Below, in pieces: positions 32,928 to 44,520 of a stretch of 64,000 bases of DNA. Origin of the DNA: Micromussa lordhowensis (taxonomy: Eukaryota; Cnidaria; Anthozoa; Scleractinia; Lobophylliidae); contig OZ026606.1 of assembly GCA_964020085.1 (NCBI GenBank), forward strand, positions 8,557,483 through 8,621,482, written 5' to 3'. A model generated the notes under the pieces. It saw only the letters and a list, made by a program, of their open reading frames with translations. It searched no databases and was not told the origin of the DNA. Within the stretch, counting starts at the first letter, position 1. Each line of letters begins with the position of its first letter. The position numbers were made by a program, and so were the translations under genes.

Positions 32928-35360
32928 TGTGCATGGTTTGTATGATGTACGTCAAATGCATATTTATGGAAACTATAACCACTTCTAGGAAAACGATAAA
33001 ATAATGTAGCTTGTAGCTATGGGTAAATTTTAAAATTGACAGTCTTGTATTAGAAGGCCAAATATGCAGAAATTAATAATGCAGTGTTTTTCCATTGTCA
33101 TATATAAATAATTGTCAAAAACGACAGTAACCTATTTTGTAGAATTAAAAGCAAGTTAAAGACTACACTAACTGGTATTTTTCTGTTTACAGAGAGAAAG
33201 ATGTCAAGGCCTGAGAGAGAATAAATTTATATTTATATGAATCTATATTACAGAAAACAAAACTTTGTCTATTTTTGTATAATCCCCCTGATTACAGCCT
33301 GGGTGACAGATTACTCCTTAATTTGGGAGAGAAATTTCGGCGTTAATTTACAATTTCACGAGTGAAATTAGAAAATTTCCATGGCAATGGTGTCATGGCG
33401 AAGAAGAAACAAGTCAAACACTCACAACTATGAAAGTAATTTTTCACCCATGATATTAAAAGGTAATGAAATGGTATACTCGTGAAATTAGGAAATAATC
33501 TCACTTGTGTTTTGTCAAAATTTCAATAAACTCCCTCGCCTAATGGCTCCAGAAATTATAAGAATTTTTACAAAACGTGCATGAAATTATTTCCTTATTT
33601 CACAATTTATTTTGCAAATTTGCAAATGATCTATTACGTTTAGTGACGAAAATCATTTTGCGTAGATAATTATATAACGCACATTGAAATAGTCTATAAG
33701 TGCATTTCGTTTTCGTTGATTGAATTACTAAGATTATCAGTTGAATAAGAGCGAGGGAATTTAAATAACGAGCTAGTGAACCCAGCAAGCAATGAGAAAT
33801 CTATATATGTATTTTGCCAATGTTTAATTTCCTTTCCTTTTGATATATCAGCACATTCACTTTGGTTGCATTGATGTTTAGTAGCCGTACTAGATAATAT
33901 TTGGATAGTCTATTAGGACTGTTGAAATTCTTCAGCTGAGCGGGAAATTTGAAGGAGTCGATCAGCATAAAAAAGAGACAATTCGAGTAGGACCATCAAG
34001 GACTGAGTAGAGTAAGATACACAGCGTTGTTATTAAGATTATATCAATGGTAATTCGTTCAAATAAATGTTGAAAATCAGTGGAAAGAGAGTGCAATCTT
34101 GTCTTTCACCTAAACGGGTTCAGCGGCAATAAAGAGACTGAAATACTAATAAACGGCACGCAATGCATGCAGAAGCGATGACGTCATAAAACGTCATAAA
34201 AAAACGGAAACCTGCAAATTAATGAATTGTACCCTGACTTCTTTATCACCACTGTATACCTTATATTTTATTACAAAGGTAACCTGTTTTCCATTCTCAA
34301 TGTTTCTTTCAGCTGTAAATCCTCTGGTTAAATCACGTCTTCTAGTTGTTTTTCACATACCAAACCTAATTTGTCCTCTTATCATGTGTCCCAGTTATAA
34401 GCTCTTTTCATTAGTTCTTTACTTAATGCACGTTGTAAAGAATGAAGACGTGCTCTGTTTCATACAAAGATCTCTGTTTCACTTCAGATTTTGGTGTATT
34501 ATTTGTTCCCACAAATATCCCTACTGGTTTCCCGCTTTACTCCAAAGCTGTGGCTATATGACTAGCAGCTAATCAAGGTTTCAAATACACTAAATGACCT
34601 GCAGTGAAACTTAAAAGACCATAGCAGTTCAGATATTTCAGTGCTCATACAATGCTCATACAGAGCTCTGACAGTGCTCATTCAATTCACTTCAAGACAG
34701 GCAAAGGTCCAGCCTAAACTGGGCTGCGAATACCCTAGAGGTTGGTTTAAACATTTCCTTCAGTCCCTCAGGATAGAGATTGTTCAAAGATTTGAATACA
34801 CTTATTGGGAGCTGCTTAGAGCTTCTATGCTCAAGGGTATCCCATCCTAGGTCCAGGAGTATATCTGCAGATCTTAATTCTTACTTAGTTCTACCAGTCC
34901 TGTTTTGCAATCTATGGAGTCAGTCACACTAGCTCTTCCCCATACATCCCCAGACCTCAGAGCAATAACCTAGGCAGAGGCGGATTCAGGGGAGGGGTTG
35001 AGGGGGTTGCAAACCCCCCTTTGAGAATTTTTTCTTTGTTATTTTGCCTGATTCTTCGCAAAATAATAATAGAATAAAATTATACCTGGTTTTTTGAAAA
35101 CCGGGCTAGCAAAAATAACGACTCATTTTACTACTTGGCAGTTAAAAACAATAACATTCGTCCAAAGGCCGATTAAAAGCTTTTATCTGACGCCGGGCAG
35201 TAGGTTAATGATCCCTAGAAGCATTCCAACGAGTCGAAGTTTAAAATGACGCAAATTTTAGAACATTTATTCAGTAACCTGACTTCCGGCGAAGTTTCAA
35301 AGCGGTGTCATTTCAGTCTAGAACTTTTTGAGCTGAGTTCGCTACAGCGATAAACTGCCT
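32928..35360. other. Intergenic, AT-rich
   Basis: Short inverted words such as AATTTCACGAGTGAAATT (33352-33369) suggest decayed foldback elements at 33340-33610. A 116-codon frame (34222-34572) and a 69-codon frame (34641-34850) have no recognisable motif. A G-rich, C-rich word pair at 34980-35020 looks like the end of an old repeat. Confidence 0.4.
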
Positions 35361-35761
35361 GGTTAAGGCTTACATAGCAACTTATATAGTCAGCAAAACA
35401 CTACTTTTCTGGCGGTCCGATAAACAAAATTTCGCATGGAATAGACAACAAACTGAATGAAACATAGTGCACAATTTGTCACCTTGTCTGCACAAAGACT
35501 GGCCTATGGTTCAATGTCATTAGAGCCCGCTGAAACTATACCAAGATACAATTTTGCCGAGTCGAGAAATGCTTTTTCCAAGGTACGATCAGCTAAGCTT
35601 AACACCGACGTAACAATATTAATGCCTGGCACAGACTATTTTGGCGAAACCGCACTTAAACAAGACATCACATACCTGTCAACACCATCGGAAATCACAC
35701 ATTCACACACTTTCGCTGCACTGGTTCAGGCTCTCATAGCAACTTAAATAGTCAGCAAAAC
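35361..35761. repeat. 39-bp direct repeat pair around a small ORF
   Basis: 35361-35399 and 35723-35761 share CATAGCAACTTA and ATAGTCAGCAAAAC in direct orientation, with a few mismatches. The pair encloses the ORF at 35457-35747, whose last codons overlap the right copy. Confidence 0.65.
35457..35747 (+). CDS. Hypothetical 96-residue ORF
   Basis: ATG-initiated frame (MKHSAQFVTLSAQRLAYG to TFAALVQALIAT), mixed polar composition, no signal peptide or membrane segment, no family recognised. It lies between short direct repeats. It may be a real small gene, a captured fragment or chance. Confidence 0.25.
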   Translation: MKHSAQFVTLSAQRLAYGSMSLEPAETIPRYNFAESRNAFSKVRSAKLNTDVTILMPGTDYFGETALKQDITYLSTPSEITHSHTFAALVQALIAT

Positions 35762-35939
35762 CTTATCGTAGCTCAAATAAAAGGAAAGAACTCTTCTGTA
35801 TGCCTTTCGAGGCCAGGAAGACTAAATTCGCCGTATTTTCGTCGAATCAAGAATTGTACAAGTTAATTAACAATCCTTCAAAATGAAATTCGAGTCTAAA
35901 TAAACACGAACGTACACTATGTCATGGAATCTTATAATT

Positions 35940-36215
35940 TCATTTTCCAGGCCTGGAAAGTCATGGAATTTAGGTTGGGTCATGGAAAGTCATGGAAAAG
36001 CAGTACGCTTTCTATGAGTGAAAGGCAGTAAGATCCAAAGTTGAAAAATTAACTGACGAGTCCAAAAATCAAATTAAAATTTCAGTTGAATAAGTGATTG
36101 TTTTCACATTACTTTCAGAGAACAATTGCTTAACTTAGGTAACGAAATTTTTCAAAAGGTCATGGAAAAAGTCATGGAAAGTCATGGAATTTTAGCAAGT
36201 CAAACGTGTACGAAC
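35940..36215. repeat. GTCATGGAA-rich repeat
   Basis: Clusters of GTCATGGAAAG words at 35955-35998 and 36158-36190 bracket an AT-rich core. It abuts the broken end of the minus-strand Gypsy element and probably caused or followed its truncation. Confidence 0.55.
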
Positions 36216-36217
36216 CC

Positions 36218-38942
36218 TGTACGGGTTGGAGGCGTCCTTCACTATTGGGCTGAAGGAGGGCGCCGCCCACTTTACTTGCGTCGACTTGAAGTGTGACCGC
36301 TTTACTGAGGTCATAATATTGGAGCACTGGTGCAGTGGAAATGAGGTGTTTGGCTTTGTTAAATGCGTCATTTTGTGCCTGCGCCCACATGAAGGGGGTA
36401 TCTGACTTGGTGAGTTGGGTGAGAGGCCGGATAACGGTGCTGAGGTTTGGACAATAGGGTGAGAGATAGTTGGCCATTCCCACGAATCGCTGAACACCTG
36501 CTTTGTTTCGGGTGGGGTCATTGCTGAGATTGCTGCTATCTTGTCTGGGTCTGCTTCCATTCCTCGATCAGCTTTGACGTTGCCCATGAATTTGACTTGT
36601 TTTAGCTTGAACTGCAGTATGCTCTGGTTTAATTTGATGTTCTTTTTCGAGCAGCACTCCATAAGCGCGGCAAGACGGCGATCGTGATCTTTCTCGGCTT
36701 CTTGGTAGGTTGTTCCTTCTCCATAGACAAGTATATCATCTGCGATGCATAATACTCCATCAAGGCCCTCTAGAGCTGACATGAGGCGCTTTTGAATTCC
36801 TCTGGGGCGCTTGATATGCCAAATGGGAGGCGGAGCCATCGGTATCTCCCAGAGGACGTGTGCATTGTCGTCATCAGTGAGGATTCTTCATCAAGGGCTA
36901 TGTGTAGAAAACCTTCTCTGACATCAACTAGTGAGAAACATTTGGCGTGGCAGAGTTTATGGAGTTGCTCAGACAGTGTTGGCATTTAATACACTGGTCT
37001 GAGGATACCTTTATTGACTGTTTGACTGGGGTCGATGCAGATTCTTGTCTTCTTTGGTGTCTCTTTAATGACTTCATTGGAGCACCACGAGGTGGGTTCT
37101 TCTACTTTCTTTATGATACCAGCTGCGTTGTATCTGTCAAGGGCTTCCTTTTCTTTGATTCGTTTTGCCACAGGGACTCGATGTATTGGCATTTGTACTG
37201 GTTAGACGTCAGCTTTACTTCGAAATGAACTGGGGATCCCAGGCAGCCAAGGCCTTTGAAGTTTTCAGGATACTGTGTGAGTATGTCTTCCATTGTAAGT
37301 TTTCCAGGTGGAGCCAGGCGTCTTTTGGAAGTGATCATTATAGGTTTGGAAGGTGAGAGCGTTGCTGGGTCGCCGTATAGGTTGTCACTGTCGGGTTGGT
37401 CAGGGTGGCGGCCTTTTGTTCCCTTGAGTGTACCGTTGGCTTGAGCTGTTGGGTCACCTGGGTCTGGATTGGGTTGTGACGAGCTGGTTGGGTAGGCAGG
37501 GGCTCTCTTGCCTGACGAGTCTTTTACTGCTGATGTGAGTGAAAATATTTCGTGTGCTATGATGGTGATGAGCCCCAGTGCCTCGCAGTTGGAGCCAGAG
37601 AGAAGGGCTGGCTTGTTCATCATGACATCCCTAGAAAGTATCTGGAATGTGAGCGATTCGGATCTTTTGTTTCTTTCGCACAGAAGGTCAATCTGCCCCA
37701 GTGGCTTCAGCGGCAGGGAGTCGCTATAGGGGTGTAGTAGGTAGGGTGACTTTCTATAAGCTTCATGCTTGGCATCAGCCTGAGAAGGGTATCTTCAGAC
37801 AAGGTATTGCAGCTGGCGGCGGTGTCTATTTGGAATGTCACTGGGGTGAATTTGTCCCTGTTGCAGACATGGGCAGTGTAACAAAGTATTTTTTCTTTGC
37901 GTGGTTTGTGTGGATGCTGTGTATTTGCCGTGTTTCCAGGGAGTAGCACTGTTCTTGGAAGTCATCAGTGTAGTATACCACGGGGTGTTGATCATTTGCC
38001 GTCTGCAGCAGATGTACGTTTTGTTCACTAGGGGGTTTTGGTTGGGACCGGCCGCGAGGTGCTCTGTAGCCTCGGCCCCTACCCAGAGCTTGCCATTGGG
38101 TAGTCCTCCGTGGTTGTTCTCTTTGAGGGAGACCTGTCTCGAGGAGAAGTGGTCGAAGAAGAAGTGAAGAAGTGGTCGTTAATTCCACATTTAGTGCAGG
38201 TTTTGCCATTTTCAGGGCATGTTTTCCAAGGGTGAGGTCCACGTCGGTCTCTGCACCAAAAGCAGGTACCAGGCTCCCGCTTTAGTTTCATTTGTTTGTG
38301 GCTTATCCAGTTAACTTGTTCCTCAATTCCTTTTGTGGCGTCTGCAATGAGTTTGTTGGGCTGACTCGAGGGCCTTGGTTTCGGCAACGACGTCTTGCAT
38401 GTTCTTGGGCATTCCTTCTGACTTTAAATGCGTTTTCAGTAACTCAGTTCTCATTGTGCCATCGTGCAAGCCAAAAACGAATTTGTTGCGGCACATTTCG
38501 TCTGTGAGTGCATTGTACGAGCACAGGCTGCCCGCCTGTCTGACCTTAACTTCCCATTCTTGAACAGATTCGTGTGGGCTTTGCTGAGTGTTCCAGAATT
38601 TAAATCTGTCCGGCAGTAGGGAGCTTCCGATGGATCCAGTGTAATGAAGTTGTTATTTATTTGTCCATCCAGATCTATGGTTTTTTCATGATCATCGGCT
38701 GCTATCTGGGGTTCGATTGTGTAACGGATCACTTGCAAAGCTTCGTCCGGCATTGCCGATCGGAGCGCTGATGTTTCCAGTAACGGTTTCTTGTAGTAAT
38801 CTGCTCTCTCTGTCTCGGGGCTTTTCGCCAAGTTTCGGTAGTCGGCTTGGATACAGTAGTCGTGGAATCTGAGTTCGAAGTTCTGGAAATTTTCTGACAT
38901 ATTCCCGCCGAGTTTCAATTCAGGTCGCTTGAGGTTCGCCAT
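36218..38942 (-). pseudogene. Decayed Gypsy-type retrotransposon, gag to RNase H
   Basis: Read from 38942 down. Gag starts MANLKRPELKLGGNMSENFQ. The knuckle region (near 38350-38160) has CFWCRDRRGPHPWKTC and CTKCGINDH. The protease is FQIDTAASCNTLSEDTLLR (37707-37949). The RT is in pieces: WCSNEVIKETPKKTRICID (36986-37192), CFSLVDVREGFLHIALDEE (36770-36985), and CIADDILVYGEG with the catalytic Asp pair near 36735-36746. RNase H begins LQVDASKVGGALLQ and is cut off at about 36218. At least five frame changes and the absence of integrase and LTRs show a dead, 3'-truncated copy. It is a different lineage from the plus-strand element at 16341-22821. Confidence 0.85.
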
Positions 38943-39065
38943 CGCTGTTTGACTAGTCGCCTACGGTCGTTGATTTGTTGTAATGTATCATCAACATTTG
39001 CTTCTTATTAACATTTGATCTGGCTACGAGACAAGTGTAGAAACACTTCAAAATAAAATAGAGTA

Positions 39066-39335
39066 TCACCGGAAAAGATAAATGGAATGACAAGCAATAT
39101 GGAGGATTACTTCAGTTCTATTACTCGAGAAAAAAAAGGGAACAGCAACCAGTATGGAGGATTTCACTTTTGTCACTGGACTATATGAAACTGAATGACA
39201 ATCAGTATGGGGAATCACTGTTTAAGTTCTGACACCAGAGAAGATAAAAGTGAATGACCATAAGTATGGAGGATTACTATTTCAGTTCTGTCACTAGAGA
39301 AGATAAAACTGCACTAGAGAATTACTATATTTCTA
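39066..39335. repeat. Diverged tandem repeat, unit about 70-75 bp
   Basis: Four units share the order GAGAAGATAAAA, GAATGACAA, AGTATGGAGGATTACT and TTCAGTTCTGTCACTA with mismatches. It lies just upstream of the Gypsy gag at 38942. Confidence 0.7.
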
Positions 39336-39450
39336 ATACTAGGCAAGACGGAAAATTGAGCGAGGGAGTTTGATACCCCTCTACTCTTCTAGAGAGGGTT
39401 GTGGAAGGGAATTAAACTCCCATGCAAAGTATTCCTTCTTTCCTGTAAAC

Positions 39451-39618
39451 ATAGACCACTTTCATAAATTGCGGCCAGTTATAAATTATTTTGAAAGTGT
39501 TAAAATTAGCCTAAAGTTGGTAACTGAAAAGCATTTTTACACTGAAACTAGGTTGACAAGGCTAATTTAAATGCATACAAAAGAATTTAAAGTTAACAGC
39601 CGTTTATGAAAGAGTCTA
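39451..39618. mobile_element. MITE, uninterrupted relative of 31972-32698
   Basis: Terminal inverted repeats ATAGACCACTTTCATAAAT and TTTATGAAAGAGTCTAT. The inner blocks AAAATTAGCC and GGCTAATTTAAATGCATACA match the interrupted copy. The joined inner sequence shows where the Harbinger-like MITE entered the other copy. Confidence 0.8.
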
Positions 39619-39933
39619 TTGCGCATAAGTATTGAACTCCTTGTAATACTTGTAAGTATTCCACTTCTGCAGTCCCTTAATAAAATGAATTAAATCCACA
39701 GTCCTCTAATCCCCAAGCGAACAGCTTAAATCACCTGAAAAGCAAGAACCTGACGATAATTTCAGGGCATATTATAGTAGATTCATCGTGTCTTTAAATT
39801 TTGACAACAAATGAACGAAAACAAGATTTTAAATGGCAGTTATATTTCGGTTTAAACTGCGGAAAAACGAAAGCTGCGGAGAAATTTAAAAAACCCTAAC
39901 ACCCAGATCAAAATTCGCGAGAAAACCACAAAA

Positions 39934-42246
39934 TTGTGCTTCTACACCAACAACAAAGACAAAGTACCCCTTTTAAACAAATCACACGTCGACTACAAAT
40001 TCAGTTGCCCCGGCTGCCAGTCATCATACATTGGCAAAACTGACAGAACCCTTCTCACCCGAATACGTGAACACGCTGTAACTGATAAAGAGAGTGCGAT
40101 TTACAAACATCTACCCACGTGCGAACATTTAGTCTTTATCCATAATATATGGGATGACATTAGTCTTCTCTCTCACCCCAACGATATGTGGGAGTTTTGG
40201 AAGAATCAGTTTCTGACCTGTATCGATAAACATGCTCCCATGAGATCTAAACGAATTGGGAACAAGAAGTCCCCGTGGATTACACATGAGGTAATACGTA
40301 AGATGCGTAAAAGGGACTTCCTGAAAAAGAAGGCGGAACGAACTAAAGATCAGTCTTGCTGGGATGATTTCAAACGAGCGAGAAATGAAGTTAATAATTC
40401 AATTAAGTATGCCAAACGGAAATACTTTAGCGATAACCTCGCTGCTAGCAGAAAAGATCCCCGTAAAACTTGGCAGCTAGTTAATGAGCTGAGCTCTCGT
40501 AAACATATGAAAAACGTTATTTCTGATATTGTAATCGGGGACAGGAAAATTAGTTCTGCATCTGAAATGGCTGAAGCATTTAACTGCCACTTTGCTAACA
40601 TTGGTCATGACTTGGCAAGAGATATACCTACTGCTGATACTGTTCCAGAAAGCTATCTTATCTCAACCGACTCCACTTTCTCTTTTAAAAGTTGTAGCTC
40701 CAATGAAGTCCGAAAACTACTTGAAAAATTAGAAACTAAGAAATCGACTGGACTGGACAATTTGCCATCCAAGATGCTCAAAATGGCGGCCGGTGTTGTG
40801 GCGCCATCCCTGGCATTCTTGTTCAATCAATCGATTTCCTCTGGTATTGTTCCAGCTGAATGGAAACTAGCTAGAGTGACGCCAATTTTCAAAAAGGGCA
40901 AAAGACAAGATGTAAACAACTACCGGCCCACCTCGATTATTCCTGCTGTCGCTAAAGTGTTCGAAAGAATAATTTACGATCAATTTTTCAAGTATCTGAA
41001 TGATAATGATCTCTTAGTTAACTGTCAATCTGGGTTTAGATCACTTCATAGTACACTAACGTCCTTAATTGAAGCTTCTAACAGTTGGTCTGTCAATATT
41101 GACAACGGTCTTATAAATGGTGTAATCTTCATAGACTTAAAAAAGGCTTTTGACACTATTGACCACAAGATTCTCTTACGAAAGCTAACTAGTTGTGGCA
41201 TTGATCATAGGGCCCTAAAGTGGTTTGACTCCTATCTAAGCGATCGTCAACAAAAATCTGTAGTCAACGGTGAGCTGTCTGGTGCGCGTGCTGTTACCTG
41301 TGGTGTCCCACAGGGAAGTCTCATTGGTCCCCTTCTCTTCCTGATCTATATTAACGACTTGCCCAACTGTCTAAGTAAATCCTTACCACGAATGTACGCC
41401 GACGATACAAGTATCAGCATCGCCGCTAGTAGCTTACCGGAACTTGAATTAGCATTAAATACTGAACTAGCTAACCTTCATGAATGGCTTAATGTAAATA
41501 AGCTCAGCCTGAATATTGCCAAAACTGAATTAATGTTAATAGGCTCACGGCAGAGACTTGCTACTACAATTGGCCACTCACTTACAGTACAAATTGAAGG
41601 TCACGAAATTGATAGAGTGCCCTATACCAAATCCTTAGGACTTTACATCGATCAAAATCTTTCCTGGTCCAAACATGTTAATGAGACTGCCAAGACTGTC
41701 TCCACTGGCATAGGTGCACTTAAAAGATTGAGGCCATTCATTTGCGAAGATACAGCAATATTGCTATATAGAGCTCTTATTGAGCCATATTTTGATTATT
41801 GCTGCCCTGTGTGGGACGGTCTCAGCAACGAGTTAGCCGACAAATTACAAAAACTACAAAATCGCGCCATTCGGGTTATAACAAAGCCTGATTACTATTC
41901 TAGCGCTACCGCCCTTTGCGGTAAGTTGGGATGGGATAATCTCTGTACCAGAAGAAAAAAGCAAAAATTGAAATTGATGTTTAAAATTTTAAATGATCAG
42001 TCTCCAGAGTACCTGAAAGGCCTATTTCAGCCCTTCAGCACGGGCTATAGCCTTAGAAATAGTGATAACAAATTGGCTCTACCTAAGCCCCGTACCGATT
42101 TTTTGAAACGTAGCTTCTCCTATAGTGGAGCACATTCGTGGAATAGCCTTCCATCTGACGTCAGAGCCATTAGATCCTATACTAATTTCAGAAATAGGAT
42201 AGATCACCAATTGTCCACCTCGTACTCCCACACGGCAAACATGTAA
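39934..42246 (+). CDS. Open frame joining a Penelope GIY-YIG segment to a LINE reverse transcriptase
   Basis: 770 codons without a stop from the position given; the frame is in fact open from 39856. Residues 12-60 (PLLNKSHVDYKF, GCQSSYIGKTDRTLLTRIRE) are the GIY-YIG endonuclease segment of Penelope-like elements. From about residue 72 the protein is a CR1/Jockey-group ORF2: SPWITHEVIRKMRKRD, ARVTPIFKKG, VIFIDLKKAFDTIDHK, CGVPQGSLIGPLLFLIYIND and MYADDTSI (catalytic 488-491), then a complete C-terminus. The usual APE endonuclease is missing. No ATG exists upstream of codon 85 (40186), so the upstream part needs a non-AUG or spliced start. It most simply arose when a 5'-truncated LINE landed in frame in a Penelope copy. 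All visible RT motifs are intact. Confidence 0.85.
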   Translation: MCFYTNNKDKVPLLNKSHVDYKFSCPGCQSSYIGKTDRTLLTRIREHAVTDKESAIYKHLPTCEHLVFIHNIWDDISLLSHPNDMWEFWKNQFLTCIDKHAPMRSKRIGNKKSPWITHEVIRKMRKRDFLKKKAERTKDQSCWDDFKRARNEVNNSIKYAKRKYFSDNLAASRKDPRKTWQLVNELSSRKHMKNVISDIVIGDRKISSASEMAEAFNCHFANIGHDLARDIPTADTVPESYLISTDSTFSFKSCSSNEVRKLLEKLETKKSTGLDNLPSKMLKMAAGVVAPSLAFLFNQSISSGIVPAEWKLARVTPIFKKGKRQDVNNYRPTSIIPAVAKVFERIIYDQFFKYLNDNDLLVNCQSGFRSLHSTLTSLIEASNSWSVNIDNGLINGVIFIDLKKAFDTIDHKILLRKLTSCGIDHRALKWFDSYLSDRQQKSVVNGELSGARAVTCGVPQGSLIGPLLFLIYINDLPNCLSKSLPRMYADDTSISIAASSLPELELALNTELANLHEWLNVNKLSLNIAKTELMLIGSRQRLATTIGHSLTVQIEGHEIDRVPYTKSLGLYIDQNLSWSKHVNETAKTVSTGIGALKRLRPFICEDTAILLYRALIEPYFDYCCPVWDGLSNELADKLQKLQNRAIRVITKPDYYSSATALCGKLGWDNLCTRRKKQKLKLMFKILNDQSPEYLKGLFQPFSTGYSLRNSDNKLALPKPRTDFLKRSFSYSGAHSWNSLPSDVRAIRSYTNFRNRIDHQLSTSYSHTANM

Positions 42247-42305
42247 AACAGTTTTATTTTTTAAATAATTATCTTGTAACTGATGTTTTTACCGTGTATA
42301 AATAA

Positions 42306-42330
42306 AGAGTATGTATGTATGTATGTATTC
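42306..42330 (+). repeat. LINE 3' tail, (TATG)n
   Basis: ATAAATAAAGAGTATG leads into a GTAT tandem repeat, about 60 bp after the LINE stop codon. It marks the 3' end of the element. Confidence 0.75.
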
Positions 42331-42514
42331 AATCTGCCTGACACTTTAAATAACATCACCGCACCAACTATTTCCAGCAACAAGTGTTACGTAATCAATG
42401 AAGTTCAGTAATCAATGTAGTTTATCTTGTATGTTTTAAATCACCTCCAATGGTCATTTTTAGTCTGTCACATCTGAACCTTGTTCAGAACTTGTTCAGA
42501 AACTTGGCCCAGCG

Positions 42515-42885
42515 GATCATGTTTACTGTAGGTAGTCTCGACCGCTGTGTCGGTCGCCACTCTACCGATATATCGACCAAGAGTCGGTCGATGGTCGGTC
42601 GACACTCGGTCCACACTAGTCGATAGCTGGGCGATAGTCGGTCGGTGTTCGGTTGATATAGCGGCCGACTAACGGTCGATATTGCGCAGACGCATCTCGA
42701 TGGAGTATCGGTAAATGTCGGTGGGATATCGGCCAAGTGTCGGTTATATATCGGTGAACTGTTGCGGAAATATCAGGCACGTGTCGGCTGAGATCTCTCG
42801 GTCGACAGTCGGCTGAGAGTCGCTCGAACTCGATCGGTCGCTAGCTGGTCGGTGGGTGGTAGGTTGATATAGCGGATCAGTTTTT
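42515..42885. repeat. CGGTCGA-word element, copy 1
   Basis: Begins GGATCATGTTTACTGTAGG and TAGTCTCGACCGCTGTGTCG, as at the end of the element at 45612-45992. It is then made almost wholly of short words CGGTCGA, TATCGACC, GTCGGT and ATATCGG in both senses. The matching right terminus is not seen, so it may be truncated near 42885. Confidence 0.7.
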
Positions 42886-43523
42886 TGTGTGTGCGTGAGC
42901 TGACGGCCACAAACTTTGCAACAGTCACGTGATCAAAAGGAATTCTTACTGGGTGAGTTGATTTTCTGCCTCCTTCGTGTTGGCCCCTTACAAAAATGAC
43001 TTGTGAAGCATTTATCGGTTTTCATTTCATTTCCCAGCTTTCAGTTACCAAGGTATTTTTTTCCTTCATAGCTTGTTTTGAGATGTTATACATTGTCTGT
43101 TTGCTTATCTTGTTTCCTTCGTAATTTCGTATTTAAGCTTACGTTTAATTACATGTCTTTTTTCATTCAGTTTATTTAAAATTCCATCTTCCTAATTTCG
43201 GTTAGGTTTTGAAATGTTGGTTGCAGCTGTATTGTTTATTACTTGATAGTTTTCCTTTATCATTCTTTCAGGTGTCGGGTATCGGAAACGTTATTTTGTT
43301 CACACAAGTGGTTTGTAGTTAGTGTAGGTTGCACAGGGGTTGGCACGCTTTCGCAAGCTAAACTTCTAAGCACTTCTAAGTGAGATATATTGTCAGGGAT
43401 CGTCAGAGATTTTCAGAAACTGTCAGAAACTCAAAATGACTGCGCTGCACTTGCATTATACTTGCATTGTTGGAAATACACGCGAACGGTGTTTACAGTC
43501 ACCCTGTTGTTCCTTTTTGAAGA
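42886..43523. other. Intergenic, no gene seen
   Basis: AT-rich non-repetitive sequence. Nothing recognised. Confidence 0.35.
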
Positions 43524-43963
43524 TCAAAAGTTAGTATGCGAATCTCGGTTGAACAATATCGGTGAAGAATCGGCTTTCATAACCATTTCCTTTTCATTCT
43601 CCTTGTCTTCCTTTCCTTTGGTCTTGAAATCATACAACTGCTTGTGCTTCCTCAACAGCTCTTCCAACTTTTCCTTAATTTCTAGGACTTTTGCATCAAT
43701 CTCTGCAAGTGTGCCAAAACATTTTTCGTGGAACTGGTGGGCACATTAAACATTCCCTGTCTTTGATTTCCGAGTGTTCTTTGAAAACAGCAAAGCATCC
43801 TCTTTTTCAATCCCTTGGCGAACTTTGTTAGGGCTTAGTTGCATTTCTTCCACTGTTTTAAGATAATTACTCAACAGAGAGAAATCTTTCAGCTTCAATT
43901 TGTAATTTCCAGTAAGAAATTTGCCGGCAGATGCAGGATTTTCGTGAAAATGAGTATTTATCT
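43524..43963 (-). pseudogene. Unidentified protein-coding remnant
   Basis: On the minus strand a frame runs from about 43963: THFHENPASAGKFLTGNYK, DFSLLSNYLKTVEEMQLSP, then a single TAA at 43745-43747, then CAHQFHEKCFGTLAEIDAKV and a charged helical stretch (EIKEKLEELLRKHKQLYDF) to a TGA at 43524. About 145 codons with one stop and coding-like composition; the second half would form a coiled coil. No family recognised. It could be an old exon or part of a transposon gene. Confidence 0.35.
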
Positions 43964-44520
43964 AATAGCTAAAAGAGATTTTTACATGCTTTTGTATCTG
44001 GTTAAGAAATAAATCTGAATGTACGGACAGGTTCATACAAAACAGTTGTTTCATTGATATCACCAAGCCAAAAAATTAGGGGCCAAAAACTTGAACAAGA
44101 AAACTAAAGTCAGCGCGCAATCTGCATTTCATTGTTCGTAGCAACTGTAACGGGAAATATAAGAGGTTGCATGTAGCAAACAAATTTTATAGTAATGTTC
44201 GTAAAGCTAGCTTCGAGCGTCTTGATCATTGGCAGTTTCAGTTTTAGCATGAAGGAAAAAAGTCAGTTAAGGCCGTGTCGTGTTATTTGGGGCTACGTAA
44301 CTTGATTTGGTGAAGTTTCTCGTGACCATAAAACTGTGCTCAGGTTCACCACCTTATGTGGCAAGGCGACCATTTAACAGAGGTGAATTACAATAAAATT
44401 AGCCAATTGGGAAGTTCAAAAGCTAACCGCGTCCGTTTAATAGACGTGACCACTTAATGAAGTCAAATTTACAGTAATTATGTGAAGCGAAATTCGTGAA
44501 ATTGAACAGAGACCCCTTAA

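Noticed and set aside
39066..39335. CRISPR-like array
   Set aside because: Units are diverged and contiguous without unique spacers, and the DNA is eukaryotic.
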